DNA of 64,000 nt from assembly GCF_041435435.1 (NCBI RefSeq), contig NZ_CP108494.1, forward strand, positions 1,674,001 through 1,738,000. The letters run 5' to 3'. Under the pieces are notes generated by a model that was given only the letters and a program-made list of their open reading frames with translations, ran no database searches and was not told where the DNA came from. Below, in pieces: positions 8,810-17,090 of this stretch; the stretch's first letter is position 1, and each line of letters starts with the position of its first letter. A program made the translations under genes and the position numbers. This DNA is from Streptomyces sp. NBC_01241 (GTDB lineage Bacteria; Actinomycetota; Actinomycetes; Streptomycetales; Streptomycetaceae).

Positions 8810-9793
8810 ATGGAGCAGAGGCATCTCGGCCGCACCGGCCTTCGAGTGTCCCGGATCGGGCTCGGCACCCTCACCTGGGGCCGGGACACCGACGAGCATG
8901 ACGCTGCCGAACAGCTGAAAGCCTTCTGGGAGGCGGGCGGCACGCTGGTCGACACGGCTGATGTGTACGGCGGTGGGGAGGCCGAATATTTGCTCGGGCG
9001 GCTCACCGAGGGTCTGGTGCCGCGGCAGGATCTGGTCATCGCCACGAAGGCCGGCGGCGTGGCCGACCCGTACCGCCGGTTCAACGGCTCGCGCGGTCAT
9101 CTGCTGGCCGCGCTGGACGCCTCCCTGGCACGGCTCGGCACGGATTACGTGGACCTGTGGCAGGTGCACGCCTTCGACCCGGTGACCCCGCTGGAGGAGA
9201 CCCTTCAGGCGGTGGACCTGGCGGTGTCGACCGGCCGTGTCCGGTACGCGGGGGTGTCGAACTTCTGCGGCTGGCAGCTGGCCAAGGCGGCGACCTGGCA
9301 GCTCGCCTCGCCCGGGTTGCGCACCCGGCTGGCGAGCACCCAGATGGAATACTCCCTGTTGCAGCGGGGCGTGGAACGCGAGGTCCTGCCGGCCGCGCGC
9401 GATCTGGGGGTGGGGCTGCTGCCCTCCTCTCCGCTGGGCAGGGGGGTCCTGACCGGCAAATACCGGACGGGCACTCCGGCGGACTCGCGCGGCGCCTCGG
9501 AGCTGCTGGCCCCGTTCGTCGAGCCGTATCTCGACGACCCGGCGAGCCGCATCGTGGACGCGGTGTCCACCGCGGCCGACGGCCTGGCCACGACGGCGCT
9601 CCAGGTGGCTCTCGCCTGGGTGCGGGACCGGCCGGGGGTGGTGGCCCCGATCGTCGGAGCGCGCAACGCGCAGCAGCTCACGGAGGCATTGTCAGTGGAG
9701 GCGCTTAGTCTTCCTGACGAGATCTGCCAGGCGCTCGACGACGTGTCGGCGCCCGTGCACCGCTATCCCGACCAGGACTGGAGCACGCTGTGA
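8810..9793 (+). CDS. Aldo/keto reductase
   Basis: This 327-residue NADPH-dependent aldo/keto reductase starts MEQRHLGRTGLRVSRIGLG. The family catalytic residues are visible as DTADVYGGGEAEYLLG (Asp and Tyr), VIATKAGG (Lys) and WQVHAFDP (His). The C-terminal APIVGARNAQQL segment belongs to the cofactor pocket. ATG 8810 is selected over an upstream in-frame codon because the family N-terminus begins there. Its stop overlaps the GTG start of the RecD2-like gene (GTGA), implying translational coupling; why these two are paired is unclear. Confidence 0.9.
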   Translation: MEQRHLGRTGLRVSRIGLGTLTWGRDTDEHDAAEQLKAFWEAGGTLVDTADVYGGGEAEYLLGRLTEGLVPRQDLVIATKAGGVADPYRRFNGSRGHLLAALDASLARLGTDYVDLWQVHAFDPVTPLEETLQAVDLAVSTGRVRYAGVSNFCGWQLAKAATWQLASPGLRTRLASTQMEYSLLQRGVEREVLPAARDLGVGLLPSSPLGRGVLTGKYRTGTPADSRGASELLAPFVEPYLDDPASRIVDAVSTAADGLATTALQVALAWVRDRPGVVAPIVGARNAQQLTEALSVEALSLPDEICQALDDVSAPVHRYPDQDWSTL

Positions 9794-12090
9794 CTGCGCT
9801 TCCCCGGGGGGAAACCCCCGGCTCCCCGGCCGCCGACGACACCGGCGTCGTCACGGACCCCTCCGCGGCCGTGCCCGCCCCGTCCGCACCGGACGAGGGG
9901 CACGAGGCGGACGAGGGTTCGCCGACGGCCGATGCCGCCGTCGATGGCGCGCGGACGGACGGCGACGACCACCGGGCCACCGGGACCGACGGAACGGCCG
10001 CGGCCGACGCCGAGCCCGACGGCGCCACCGACGCGACAGCCGCGACCGACGGCGTCGTGGACGGGGCGGGCGCCGGCCCCGCCGCGCTCTCCGAGGCGGA
10101 GGCCGAGCTGACCGCCCAGCGTGAGCTCCGGGAACGGATCGAGAAACGCAAGGCGGAGAAGGCGGGCCCCATCGCCGCCGGTGCGAAGCTGAGTGGCAGG
10201 GCGGCCGATCTGCTGGCGGCCGTGCGTGCCGTGGAGAGCGGTGAGAAGCCCTCCGCCGCGTTCCTCGACTCGTCCGAACCCGCCGCCCCCCACCGGGCCG
10301 CTCCCGCGCCGGTACGGCCTCGAACGCCCGTTCCGGCCCCGGTCGCGCAGGGCCCCTCGCCGCAGACACTGGCAGCGGTGGCCGCCGTACTGGCCGAGGG
10401 CGGGGCTCCCGGAGCGCTGGCGGCCCCGGCGGCGGAGGCCCTCGGTGCGCAGGCGGCCGGCGCCCTGCGCGAGGACCCCTGGCAGTTGCTGGCCGTGCCG
10501 GCAGTGAGACCGGAGCAGGCCGACGGCTTCGCCCGGGCCCTGCTGGGCGCCGAGTGCGGTCCGGACGACGAGCGGCGGACCTCGGCCCTGGTCGGCTGGC
10601 TGCTGGAGCGGGCCGCGCTCCAGGGCCATACGGCGCTGGACGCGACGGCGGTCCGTGCGGCGCTCGCCGAGCGCGCGGTGAGCGACCCCGCCGCGGCCGT
10701 CGAGCACGCCGTCGCCGAGGGCGTCGTCCTGGTCTTCCAGGACAGCCAGGAGGACGAGGGCGACCAGGAGCCCGCAGCACCCGCGGAGGCCGAGGAGAGC
10801 GCGGAGGGCCGGACCGGGCAGGAACCCGTACCGGCGCTGCTGGGTCTCGACCGGTACGCACTCGCCGAGGAAAGCCTCGCCGACGGGCTGGCCCGGCTGG
10901 CCAACGCCTGCGAGAAGGACGCCGACTGGACGGCGGCGGCCACGGCCGCGGGCTCCCCGTCGGCGGCCGAGCTGATCCGTGCGGTCGCGGCCCACGGACT
11001 GGTGGCGCACACCGGCGGCGAAGCGGCCAGGGCCGAACCCGCGGCGCTGATCAGCGCTGCCCGCGGCCTCGGACTGCGCGCACTGGGCGCCGTGCACAGC
11101 ATGGACGGCAGACGTCGGCTGGCCGAGACGACCGGCGATCCGTCGGCGGCCGTCACCCTCGCCGGGCTGCTCTGTGGCGCGGAGGGTCCGGGGCGGGACG
11201 AGGAGGGGGCGATCGCCGTCGACCTGCTCGTCGTGCTGGACGCCCCGCAGCTGGACGTCGAGACCGCTGCGATCCTCGTGGAGTCCCTGAGCGACGGCAC
11301 CCGGCTGGTGCTCAGCGGCGATCCCGGCGTGCTGGGTTCGGCCGGTGCGGGACGGGTGTTCGCGGATGTGCTGGCGGCCCGCGCCTGCCCGCAGATCGTG
11401 TCCCGTACACCCGATCCGGGACCGATCGGCGAACTGGTCTCCGGCATCGGCGTCGGAGAGCTGAACCAGGTCGCGGCGCCCGGCAAGGAAGTGGTGATCG
11501 TCCCCGTGCGCGACGCGGGCGAGGCGGTGCACCGCACCGTGCAACTGGTCGCCGACTCGGTGCCGCGCGCCATCGGCGTACCGTCGGCCGATACCCAGGT
11601 GATCACCGTCGGCCACGGCGGCCCGGCGGGCACCCGGGCCCTGAACGCGGCGCTCAAGGAGCGGATCAACCCCGGTCCGGGGCGGTTCGGCGGCTTCGAC
11701 CCGGGCGACCGTGTCGTCCATGTCCCGGCCCCCGGCAGGACCCTGCCCGCAGTGGTCGTCTCGGCCGACGCCGAAGGCCTGCATCTGGACTGCGGGGGCA
11801 CGAAGCTCGTCGTACCCCAGGAGCGGGTGGAGTCGTCCGTACGGCATGGCTGGGCACTCAGCGCCCATCAGGCCGCCGGTATGCGGTGGCCCGCCGTGGT
11901 CGTCGTGCTGCCCGGTGACGCCGCGCAGGCGCTGAGCCGCCCCTGGGTGTACACCGCCTTCAGCCGCGGCGAGCGGCATCTGTCCGTCGTGCACGGGGTG
12001 GATCAGGCGCTCCAGCGCGCGGTCGCCCAGTCCCCGGCGCAGGACCGCACGACGCGGCTGCGCCCCCTGCTGGAGGCATCGGCCCGATGA
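9790..12090 (+). CDS. RecD2-like helix-hairpin-helix protein with degenerate helicase motifs
   Basis: The 766-residue protein has an acidic, Ala/Asp-rich disordered start (1-100) and a coiled-coil-like stretch (100-130). A helix-hairpin-helix-type region follows (DPWQLLAVPAVRPEQADGFARALLG, 229-253), then a RecD/TraA helicase-like C-terminal half. Walker A is not intact: TGGEAARAE (408-416) stands where GGPGTGKT is expected. Walker B is LDAPQLD (483-489), lacking the catalytic Glu. Motif III GDPGVLGSAG (510-519) lacks its Gln. Late motifs survive as SAHQAAGM (691-698) and YTAFSRGERH (721-730). It may bind DNA without ATP-driven unwinding. Confidence 0.75.
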   Translation: MTALPRGETPGSPAADDTGVVTDPSAAVPAPSAPDEGHEADEGSPTADAAVDGARTDGDDHRATGTDGTAAADAEPDGATDATAATDGVVDGAGAGPAALSEAEAELTAQRELRERIEKRKAEKAGPIAAGAKLSGRAADLLAAVRAVESGEKPSAAFLDSSEPAAPHRAAPAPVRPRTPVPAPVAQGPSPQTLAAVAAVLAEGGAPGALAAPAAEALGAQAAGALREDPWQLLAVPAVRPEQADGFARALLGAECGPDDERRTSALVGWLLERAALQGHTALDATAVRAALAERAVSDPAAAVEHAVAEGVVLVFQDSQEDEGDQEPAAPAEAEESAEGRTGQEPVPALLGLDRYALAEESLADGLARLANACEKDADWTAAATAAGSPSAAELIRAVAAHGLVAHTGGEAARAEPAALISAARGLGLRALGAVHSMDGRRRLAETTGDPSAAVTLAGLLCGAEGPGRDEEGAIAVDLLVVLDAPQLDVETAAILVESLSDGTRLVLSGDPGVLGSAGAGRVFADVLAARACPQIVSRTPDPGPIGELVSGIGVGELNQVAAPGKEVVIVPVRDAGEAVHRTVQLVADSVPRAIGVPSADTQVITVGHGGPAGTRALNAALKERINPGPGRFGGFDPGDRVVHVPAPGRTLPAVVVSADAEGLHLDCGGTKLVVPQERVESSVRHGWALSAHQAAGMRWPAVVVVLPGDAAQALSRPWVYTAFSRGERHLSVVHGVDQALQRAVAQSPAQDRTTRLRPLLEASAR

Positions 12091-12100
12091 CCGGGCCGCC

Positions 12101-12136
12101 CCGTCGGACGGGCTCGGAACGGAGCCCGTCCGACGG
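12101..12136. terminator. Bidirectional terminator hairpin
   Basis: A perfect 15-bp stem pairs 12101-12115 with 12122-12136 around a GGAACG loop. It sits between the stop of the RecD2-like gene at 12090 and the convergent stop at 12142, so it can serve both transcripts. Confidence 0.75.
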
Positions 12137-12141
12137 ACGGA

Positions 12142-12801
12142 TCAGGAGCTGTCCGCCACCAGGCCGGCCGGCAGCTCGTCCGTTTCGTCCTCGTCGAAGA
12201 CCGCGCTGACGTCGAAGCGGCAGACCACCAGTTGCGGATCCGCGTCGTCGAACGGTGCGCCGAGCCACTCCCCGGCCTCGGGGGGCTCCTCGGCCGCCGT
12301 GACCCAGAGCGTGGAGTCGCCCTCCTCCAGTCCGAACTCCATGTGCCGGGAAGCGATCTCGTCCGGTTCGTACTCGCCGAAGAGCACTCCGAGCGCCGCG
12401 TGGACGCTGGAGCCGACGACCGCGGCGCTCCCGCCGCCGCGGTCGTCCGGATCGAGGTCGGCGATCCGCTGAGCCTGTGCGAGCAGCCTCGGCGGCTCCA
12501 CCACCGCGTAGTCACGCCGGATGAGGACGCTGAGCGCGTTCGGCTCCTCGGGACCGGCGTACGGCGGGAGGGAGTCCTCCGCACCCGGGATCTCGAAGGG
12601 GGTGACCTCGTCGTAGCGGTCGTAGAGCAGTTCGTCGTAGAACTCAGCAGCGGCGGCCAGTGCGTTGAACGCTTCATAGACGGCGGGATCGTCGTCCCCC
12701 GTCCGGCGTTCGACCGCCTCGAGGTGATGGTCGAGCGCGGCTTTGATCGCTTCGGCGGCGGCGCGTACCTCGGCAGCGGTGGGCTGCGCAGCATCAGACA
12801 T
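12142..12801 (-). CDS. Conserved Streptomyces hypothetical protein
   Basis: This is a 219-residue acidic cytosolic protein starting MSDAAQPTAAEVRAAAEAIK. I do not recognise a named domain. It has an N-terminal helical region (residues 1-60) containing AFNALAAAAEFYDELLYDRYDE. A mixed region with VVGSSVHAALGVLFGEYEPDEIASRH follows, and the C-terminus is rich in Asp/Glu. ATG 12801 is preferred because the longer frame upstream overlaps the divergent DUF5703 gene and is Arg/Pro-rich. Start-to-start distance to DUF5703 is 47 bases, so the two share a divergent promoter region. Confidence 0.7.
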   Translation of the reverse strand: MSDAAQPTAAEVRAAAEAIKAALDHHLEAVERRTGDDDPAVYEAFNALAAAAEFYDELLYDRYDEVTPFEIPGAEDSLPPYAGPEEPNALSVLIRRDYAVVEPPRLLAQAQRIADLDPDDRGGGSAAVVGSSVHAALGVLFGEYEPDEIASRHMEFGLEEGDSTLWVTAAEEPPEAGEWLGAPFDDADPQLVVCRFDVSAVFDEDETDELPAGLVADSS

Positions 12802-12848
12802 GGTGCAGACGCTATCCGTAGACGGGCTCTGCCCGCACAATAGATGCG

Positions 12849-13037
12849 ATGCCGGAATACGAATTTGTCGATGTGTACGTGCCGCGCGGGGTGTCCCGGA
12901 AGGAGACGGCCCGCCTGCTGACCGACCATGCCGAGTACGGGCTCTGGGAGTTGGACCGGCTGACACTGCGCCGTGACGGCAGCCGCAGGGTGCGGCTGCG
13001 CCGACGGATCATCCGCCAGCTACGGGCCACCTGGTGA
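12849..13037 (+). CDS. DUF5703 family small basic protein
   Basis: The 62-residue protein MPEYEFVDVYVPRGVSRKET... is a recognisable Streptomyces DUF5703 member of full family length. The first half is acidic/neutral (VSRKETARLLTDHAEYGLWELDRL) and the second half is strongly basic (RRDGSRRVRLRRRIIRQLRATW), which would suit nucleic-acid or membrane-surface contact. Function is unknown. It is divergent from the hypothetical at 12142-12801 and is followed by a hairpin shared with the convergent chaplin gene. Confidence 0.85.
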   Translation: MPEYEFVDVYVPRGVSRKETARLLTDHAEYGLWELDRLTLRRDGSRRVRLRRRIIRQLRATW

Positions 13038-13065
13038 GACCGCGGTCCATCCGGTGAAACGGAAC

Positions 13066-13087
13066 GGGCCCCGCCGTCGCGGGACCC
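13066..13087. terminator. Terminator between DUF5703 and the chaplin gene
   Basis: GGGCCCCGC (13066-13074) pairs with GCGGGACCC (13079-13087) over a 4-base loop with one mismatch. A short CTCCCTTT run follows on the + strand. It lies between convergent stops at 13037 and 13125. Confidence 0.6.
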
Positions 13088-13124
13088 GCTCCCTTTGCCG
13101 TGCCTGCGTCGTCCCCTCGGTCCG

Positions 13125-13865
13125 CTACGCGGACATCCGGGCGCGGCGGTAGAGCACCGTGCCCGCACCCGCGAGCAGCAGGCCCGCGCTCGCCGGGACC
13201 AGCAGGCCGAGCTGGCCCGCTCCGGTGTGTGCGAGCTCGGCGACGCCCTGTGTCTCGAGCGCGTTGTGCACAGCCCGCACTCCGGGTGCCGGGGGCTTGT
13301 TCTCGGTGACCGGGGTGACCGGCGTGCCGACCGGCGGCGTGACGACGTCCGTACCGTTTCCGCACTCGTTGCCGGAGACGGGGTTGAGCAGTCCGCCGAT
13401 GGTGACACTGTTCCCGCAGGCGTTCACGGGGATGTCGATGGGCACCGCGATGTTGTTGCCCGAGAGCACACCGGGCGAGCCCTGCGCGCTCCCCTCGGCC
13501 GTCGCCCCGCTCCCGGTGTCGCCCGTGACGGCCCGGTGCTTGCCGGTACCCGCCCGGGTCGCCCGGGTCAGGTCGCCGGACACCTGGCTGCCCGAGGCGT
13601 GCCTGCCCGAAGCGGCACTGTGCGAACCGTTTCCGCAGGCGTTTCCCGCCGCCGGGTCGAGCAGTCCCACGACGCTCACGGAGTTGCCGCAGACATTGAC
13701 CGGTACGTGGACCGGGGCCTGGACCGAATTCCCTGAAAGCACCCCCGGGGAATTCGACGCGTCGCCGGTCGCTCCGGCGTCGGCGTGCGCATAACCGCCG
13801 CTCAGCGCGAGGACTCCGCCCGCGGCCGCCATGGTGATCAGGCCTTTACGCGTGACCTGTCGCAT
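13125..13865 (-). CDS. chpC: Long chaplin with sorting signal (ChpC-like)
   Basis: This 246-residue surface protein has a signal peptide (1-28) and two chaplin domains (about 39-80 and 130-171). Each domain contains SPGVLSGN, a pair of cysteines (59/77 and 150/168) and the VCGNSVSVVGLL-type amyloid core. A Gly/Thr/Pro linker follows. The C-terminus carries LAHTG (211-215), a hydrophobic helix and an Arg-rich tail, a class E sortase signal anchoring it to peptidoglycan. Chaplins coat aerial hyphae and lower water surface tension. The pairing with a short chaplin upstream matches chpC-chpH order in S. coelicolor. Confidence 0.93.
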   Translation of the reverse strand: MRQVTRKGLITMAAAGGVLALSGGYAHADAGATGDASNSPGVLSGNSVQAPVHVPVNVCGNSVSVVGLLDPAAGNACGNGSHSAASGRHASGSQVSGDLTRATRAGTGKHRAVTGDTGSGATAEGSAQGSPGVLSGNNIAVPIDIPVNACGNSVTIGGLLNPVSGNECGNGTDVVTPPVGTPVTPVTENKPPAPGVRAVHNALETQGVAELAHTGAGQLGLLVPASAGLLLAGAGTVLYRRARMSA

Positions 13866-13934
13866 AGGTTGATTCCTGCCTTCTACCTTCCGGAATACCC
13901 CCGGACTTGACCGTGCGGGGGCGGATTATCCAGC

Positions 13935-13967
13935 GGCCCCGGAGTGCATGGCGTGCACCCCGGGGCC
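13935..13967 (-). terminator. Terminator downstream of the short chaplin gene
   Basis: GGCCCCGGAGTGCA (13935-13948) pairs with TGCACCCCGGGGCC (13954-13967), a 14-bp stem with one mismatch and a 5-base loop. It lies 37 bases past the short chaplin stop, so the two chaplin genes are probably separate transcription units. Confidence 0.7.
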
Positions 13968-14003
13968 GACCGGATTCAAACCCTTACGGGTTGACGCACA
14001 ACG

Positions 14004-14237
14004 TCAGGCGTTGCCGCAGGTGTTACCGAAGGTGGGGTTCAGCAGCCCGACCACGGAGATCGTGTTGCCACACACGTTCACCGGCACGTGGATTGGGGCC
14101 TGGACGACGTTGCCCGAGAGCACGCCGGGGCTGCCGACAGCGGCGCCCTGGGCACCGGAGTCCGCGACGGCCATGCCCGCACCGGCGAGCACCAGACCAC
14201 CAGTGACAGCCGCAGCGGCGACGATCTTCTTGATCAC
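14004..14237 (-). CDS. chpH: Short chaplin (ChpH-like)
   Basis: The 77-residue precursor has a signal peptide (about 1-25, ending AVADSG) and a single chaplin domain with SPGVLSGNVVQAPIHVPVNVCGN and cysteines in VCGN and TCGN that form the family disulfide. No sortase motif is present, so the mature peptide is freely secreted and assembles into amyloid-like fibrils on aerial structures. A strong AGGAGGAAT ribosome-binding site precedes the ATG, fitting high expression. The 186 bases upstream hold no gene and must contain its promoter. Confidence 0.95.
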   Translation of the reverse strand: MIKKIVAAAAVTGGLVLAGAGMAVADSGAQGAAVGSPGVLSGNVVQAPIHVPVNVCGNTISVVGLLNPTFGNTCGNA

Positions 14238-14423
14238 TATTCCTCCTAGTTGGCAATGCGGCCCCAGCCGCGGACCGCATCACTTGTAACGAGGAAGAGG
14301 TAATCGGGCTACGAGCGTATGGTTCCTTTCACTCGTTCCGGTCACGTACGCACACGCGGGCGATTATTGACGCGGAGAATCGGTGGAATATCAACGGAGG
14401 CCGGGCAGGAGCGCGGCACGGAC

Positions 14424-15749
14424 TCAGCAGTTGTCGATGAAACGGTCGAGCACGCGCACGCCGAACTGCAGCCCGTCCACCGGCACTCGCTCGTCCACAC
14501 CGTGGAACATGCCCGCGAAGTCGAGCTCCGGCGGCAGCTTCAGCGGGGCGAACCCGAAGCAGCGGATGCCGAGATCGTCGAAGGACTTGGCGTCGGTTCC
14601 GCCGGAGAGCATGTAAGGGACCGCACGCGCGATCGGGTCCTCCGCCTTCAGGGCGATCTGCATCGCGTCGACGAGCGAGCCGTCGAAACTGGTCTCCAGC
14701 GCCTTGTCCCCGTGTACGTCCTCGCGCTTCACCCGCGGGCCGAGGATCCGGTCCAGGTCGGCCAGGAACTCGTCCTCGAAGCCGGGCAGGAATCGGCCGT
14801 CGATGTGGGCGGTGGCCTGGCCGGGGATCACGTTCACCTTGTAGCCGGCGCCGAGCATGGTGGGAGCGGCGGAGTTGCGGAGCGTGGCGCCGATCATCTT
14901 GGCGATACCGCCCAGCTTGGCGAGCGTGGCGTCCATGTCCTCCGGGTCGAGCGGGGTGCCGAGCGCGTCGGACAGTTCGTCGAGGAAGGACCGTACGGTC
15001 TTGGTCACCCGGACCGGCCACTTGTGCCGTCCCAGCCGTCCGACCGCCTCGCAGAGCTCGGTGATCGCGTTGTCGCCGTTGGTCATCGAGCCGTGGCCCG
15101 CCGTGCCGTCGACGGTGAGCCGCATCCAGTGCATGCCCTTCTCGGCCGTCTCGACGAGGTAGAGCCGCAGCTTCTCGTTCACCGTGAAGGAGAATCCGCC
15201 GACCTCTCCGATCGCCTCGGTGACGCCCTCGAAGAGACCGGGGTGCTTGTCCACGAGATACCGCGCGCCGTACGTACCGCCCGCCTCCTCGTCAGCGAGG
15301 AAGGCCAGCACGATGTCGCGCGGGGGCTTGCGGCCGCTGCGCATCCGGTCGCGGACGACCGCGAGGGTCATCGCGTCCATGTTCTTCATGTCGACCGCGC
15401 CGCGGCCCCAGACACAGCCGTCCGCGACCTCACCCGAGAACGGGTGGTGCGTCCAGTCGTGGGCATTGGCCGGAACCACATCGGTGTGGCCGTGGATCAG
15501 CAGGGCGGGCCTGGAGGGGTCCTCGCCCTCGATCCGCGCCACGGTCGAGGCCCGGCCCTTGTGGGACTCGAAGATCTGCGGCTCCAGCCCGACCTCGGCC
15601 AGTTTCTCCGCGACGTACTCGGCGGCGCGTCGCTCCCCCGGCCCCGAGTGGTCCCCGTAGTTGCTGGTGTCGATCCGGATCAGCTCACGACAGAGGTCCA
15701 CGACCTCGTCCTCGCCCGAGACGGTCCGGGCCGTGTTGGTCTCGCTCAC
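14424..15749 (-). CDS. M20/M25/M40 family zinc metallo-hydrolase
   Basis: This 441-residue cytosolic hydrolase has the M20 layout. HGHTDVVPA supplies the first zinc histidine and catalytic Asp, WGRGAVDMKN the bridging Asp, ADEEAGGTYG the general-base Glu and next ligand, and SGGTDAKSF lies in the C-terminal catalytic part. The dimerisation domain (TAGHGSM, about 210-330) is intact. GTG 15749 is preferred to the ATG five codons upstream because GGAAGGAAGC spaces correctly before it. Family members cleave peptides, N-acyl amino acids or acetylornithine-like substrates; which one applies here is open. Confidence 0.9.
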   Translation of the reverse strand: MSETNTARTVSGEDEVVDLCRELIRIDTSNYGDHSGPGERRAAEYVAEKLAEVGLEPQIFESHKGRASTVARIEGEDPSRPALLIHGHTDVVPANAHDWTHHPFSGEVADGCVWGRGAVDMKNMDAMTLAVVRDRMRSGRKPPRDIVLAFLADEEAGGTYGARYLVDKHPGLFEGVTEAIGEVGGFSFTVNEKLRLYLVETAEKGMHWMRLTVDGTAGHGSMTNGDNAITELCEAVGRLGRHKWPVRVTKTVRSFLDELSDALGTPLDPEDMDATLAKLGGIAKMIGATLRNSAAPTMLGAGYKVNVIPGQATAHIDGRFLPGFEDEFLADLDRILGPRVKREDVHGDKALETSFDGSLVDAMQIALKAEDPIARAVPYMLSGGTDAKSFDDLGIRCFGFAPLKLPPELDFAGMFHGVDERVPVDGLQFGVRVLDRFIDNC

Positions 15750-15932
15750 ACTGCTTCCTTCCACTGTCGCTGCGGTGCTCCTCCCTCATCCTCCCGCGCC
15801 CGGCCCGCGCGCCCAAGGCCCCCACCCCTCGTCATATGCCCTTCACACCTCCCCCGGCGTGATCGAGCACCCCCGGATGTTTGCTATTGTTTTCCACGTC
15901 GGAACGGGCCGGGCCCGCGAGACAGACACCTT

Positions 15933-16017
15933 GTCCGGGTGGCGGAATGGCAGACGCGCTAGCTTGAGGTGCTAGTGCCCTTTATCGGGCGTGGGGGTTC
16001 AAGTCCCCCCTCGGACA
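15933..16017 (+). tRNA. tRNA-Leu, anticodon GAG
   Basis: The acceptor GTCCGGG pairs with CTCGGAC (one G-U). The anticodon stem CTAGC/GCTAG encloses the loop TTGAGGT, giving anticodon GAG. A long class II variable arm (TGCCCTTTATCGGGCG) and a T-arm GGGGGTTCAAGTCCCCC follow. The gene is 85 nt with discriminator A, and CCA is not encoded. No repeat of its 3' end and no integrase are visible nearby, so there is no sign of use as an attachment site. Confidence 0.95.
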
Positions 16018-16141
16018 CAGATCGAAGTGCCGATCAGGAGCGATCCTGGTCGGCATTTCGCGTGGTGCTCACCTGGTCGCCGTGGGCCACGACACGAGGA
16101 GCCCGCACCATGTTCACCGCCGTACCGGCCGGCGCACTGCG

Positions 16142-17077
16142 ATGAGGGGGCGCGCGAAGCCCCCGTCGGCGCCGCTGGCGCAGCGGGACGGGATCGATCC
16201 GGTGCGGCTGCGGCTCCCGGAGGATCCGGACGGGCGGTGGGCGACGGTCCGCGATCATCTGCTGGCGCGGTTCGCGGGGGCGATCGGGGCGGCGCGGGTG
16301 GACGCCATGTTCGCCGAGGGCCGGTTCGTCTCCGTAGCGGGACCGGTCTGCGCCGACGAGCCGTACGCGGCGGGCCGGTACCTCTGGTTCCACCGGGATT
16401 TCGCGCCGGAGGAACCGGTGCCGTTCCCGGTCGGTGTCGTCCACCGCGACGAGCACCTCGTCGTCGCCGACAAGCCGCACTTCCTGGCGACGACACCGCG
16501 CGGCCGGCACGTCACCGAGACGGCCGTGGCCCGGCTGCGCCGCGAGCTGGACCTGCCCGCACTGCAGCCCGCGCACCGGCTGGACCGGCTGACCGCGGGC
16601 CTCGTCCTGTTCGTCGTACGGCCCGAGGAGCGGGGCGCGTACCAGACGCTGTTCCGGGACCGTCTGGTGCGCAAGGAGTACGAGGCGGTGGCACCGTACG
16701 ACCCCGGCCCGGCCTTTCCGCGGACCGTACGCAGCCGCATCGTGAAGGAGCGCGGGGTCGTCGCCGCCCGCGAGGAGCCGGGCGAGCCGAACAGTGAGAG
16801 CCGGATCGAGCTCCTGGAGCACCGGGCGGGGCTCGGCCGTTACCGGCTGTTGCCCGCCACCGGGCGCACCCATCAGCTGCGGGTCCACATGAACAGCCTG
16901 GGGCTGCCGCTCGTCCACGACCCGGTCTATCCGGTGGTCCGGCCGGAGGGTGCGGCCGGCGACTGGTCACAACCGCTCCAACTCCTCGCCCGGGTGCTGG
17001 AGTTCACCGATCCGGTCACGGGCGCGCCGCGCCGCTTCGAGAGCGGGCTGCGGCTCTCCGCGTGGCCGGACCGGTGA
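16142..17077 (+). CDS. RluA-family pseudouridine synthase
   Basis: The 311-residue enzyme isomerises uridine to pseudouridine in an RNA, probably rRNA or tRNA. The catalytic HRLDRLTAGL motif holds the essential Asp. The usual supporting motifs are present: VVHRDEHLVVADKPHFLATTP, VRKEYEAV and the GRTHQLRVHMNSLGLPLVHD substrate-pocket motif. ATG 16142 is chosen by family length; the longer frame begins in the tRNA-downstream spacer. No strong ribosome-binding site is evident. Its target base cannot be inferred. Confidence 0.88.
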   Translation: MRGRAKPPSAPLAQRDGIDPVRLRLPEDPDGRWATVRDHLLARFAGAIGAARVDAMFAEGRFVSVAGPVCADEPYAAGRYLWFHRDFAPEEPVPFPVGVVHRDEHLVVADKPHFLATTPRGRHVTETAVARLRRELDLPALQPAHRLDRLTAGLVLFVVRPEERGAYQTLFRDRLVRKEYEAVAPYDPGPAFPRTVRSRIVKERGVVAAREEPGEPNSESRIELLEHRAGLGRYRLLPATGRTHQLRVHMNSLGLPLVHDPVYPVVRPEGAAGDWSQPLQLLARVLEFTDPVTGAPRRFESGLRLSAWPDR

Positions 17078-17090
17078 GCGGCCGCGGCCG

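Noticed and set aside
10554..11918. 454-codon Arg/Gly-rich + strand frame inside the RecD2-like gene
   Set aside because: Third-position GC bias fits the 9790-12090 frame; this one is an out-of-frame shadow.
15933..16017. tRNA-Leu as an integration site for a mobile element
   Set aside because: No copy of the tRNA 3' end, no integrase and no composition shift were seen nearby.
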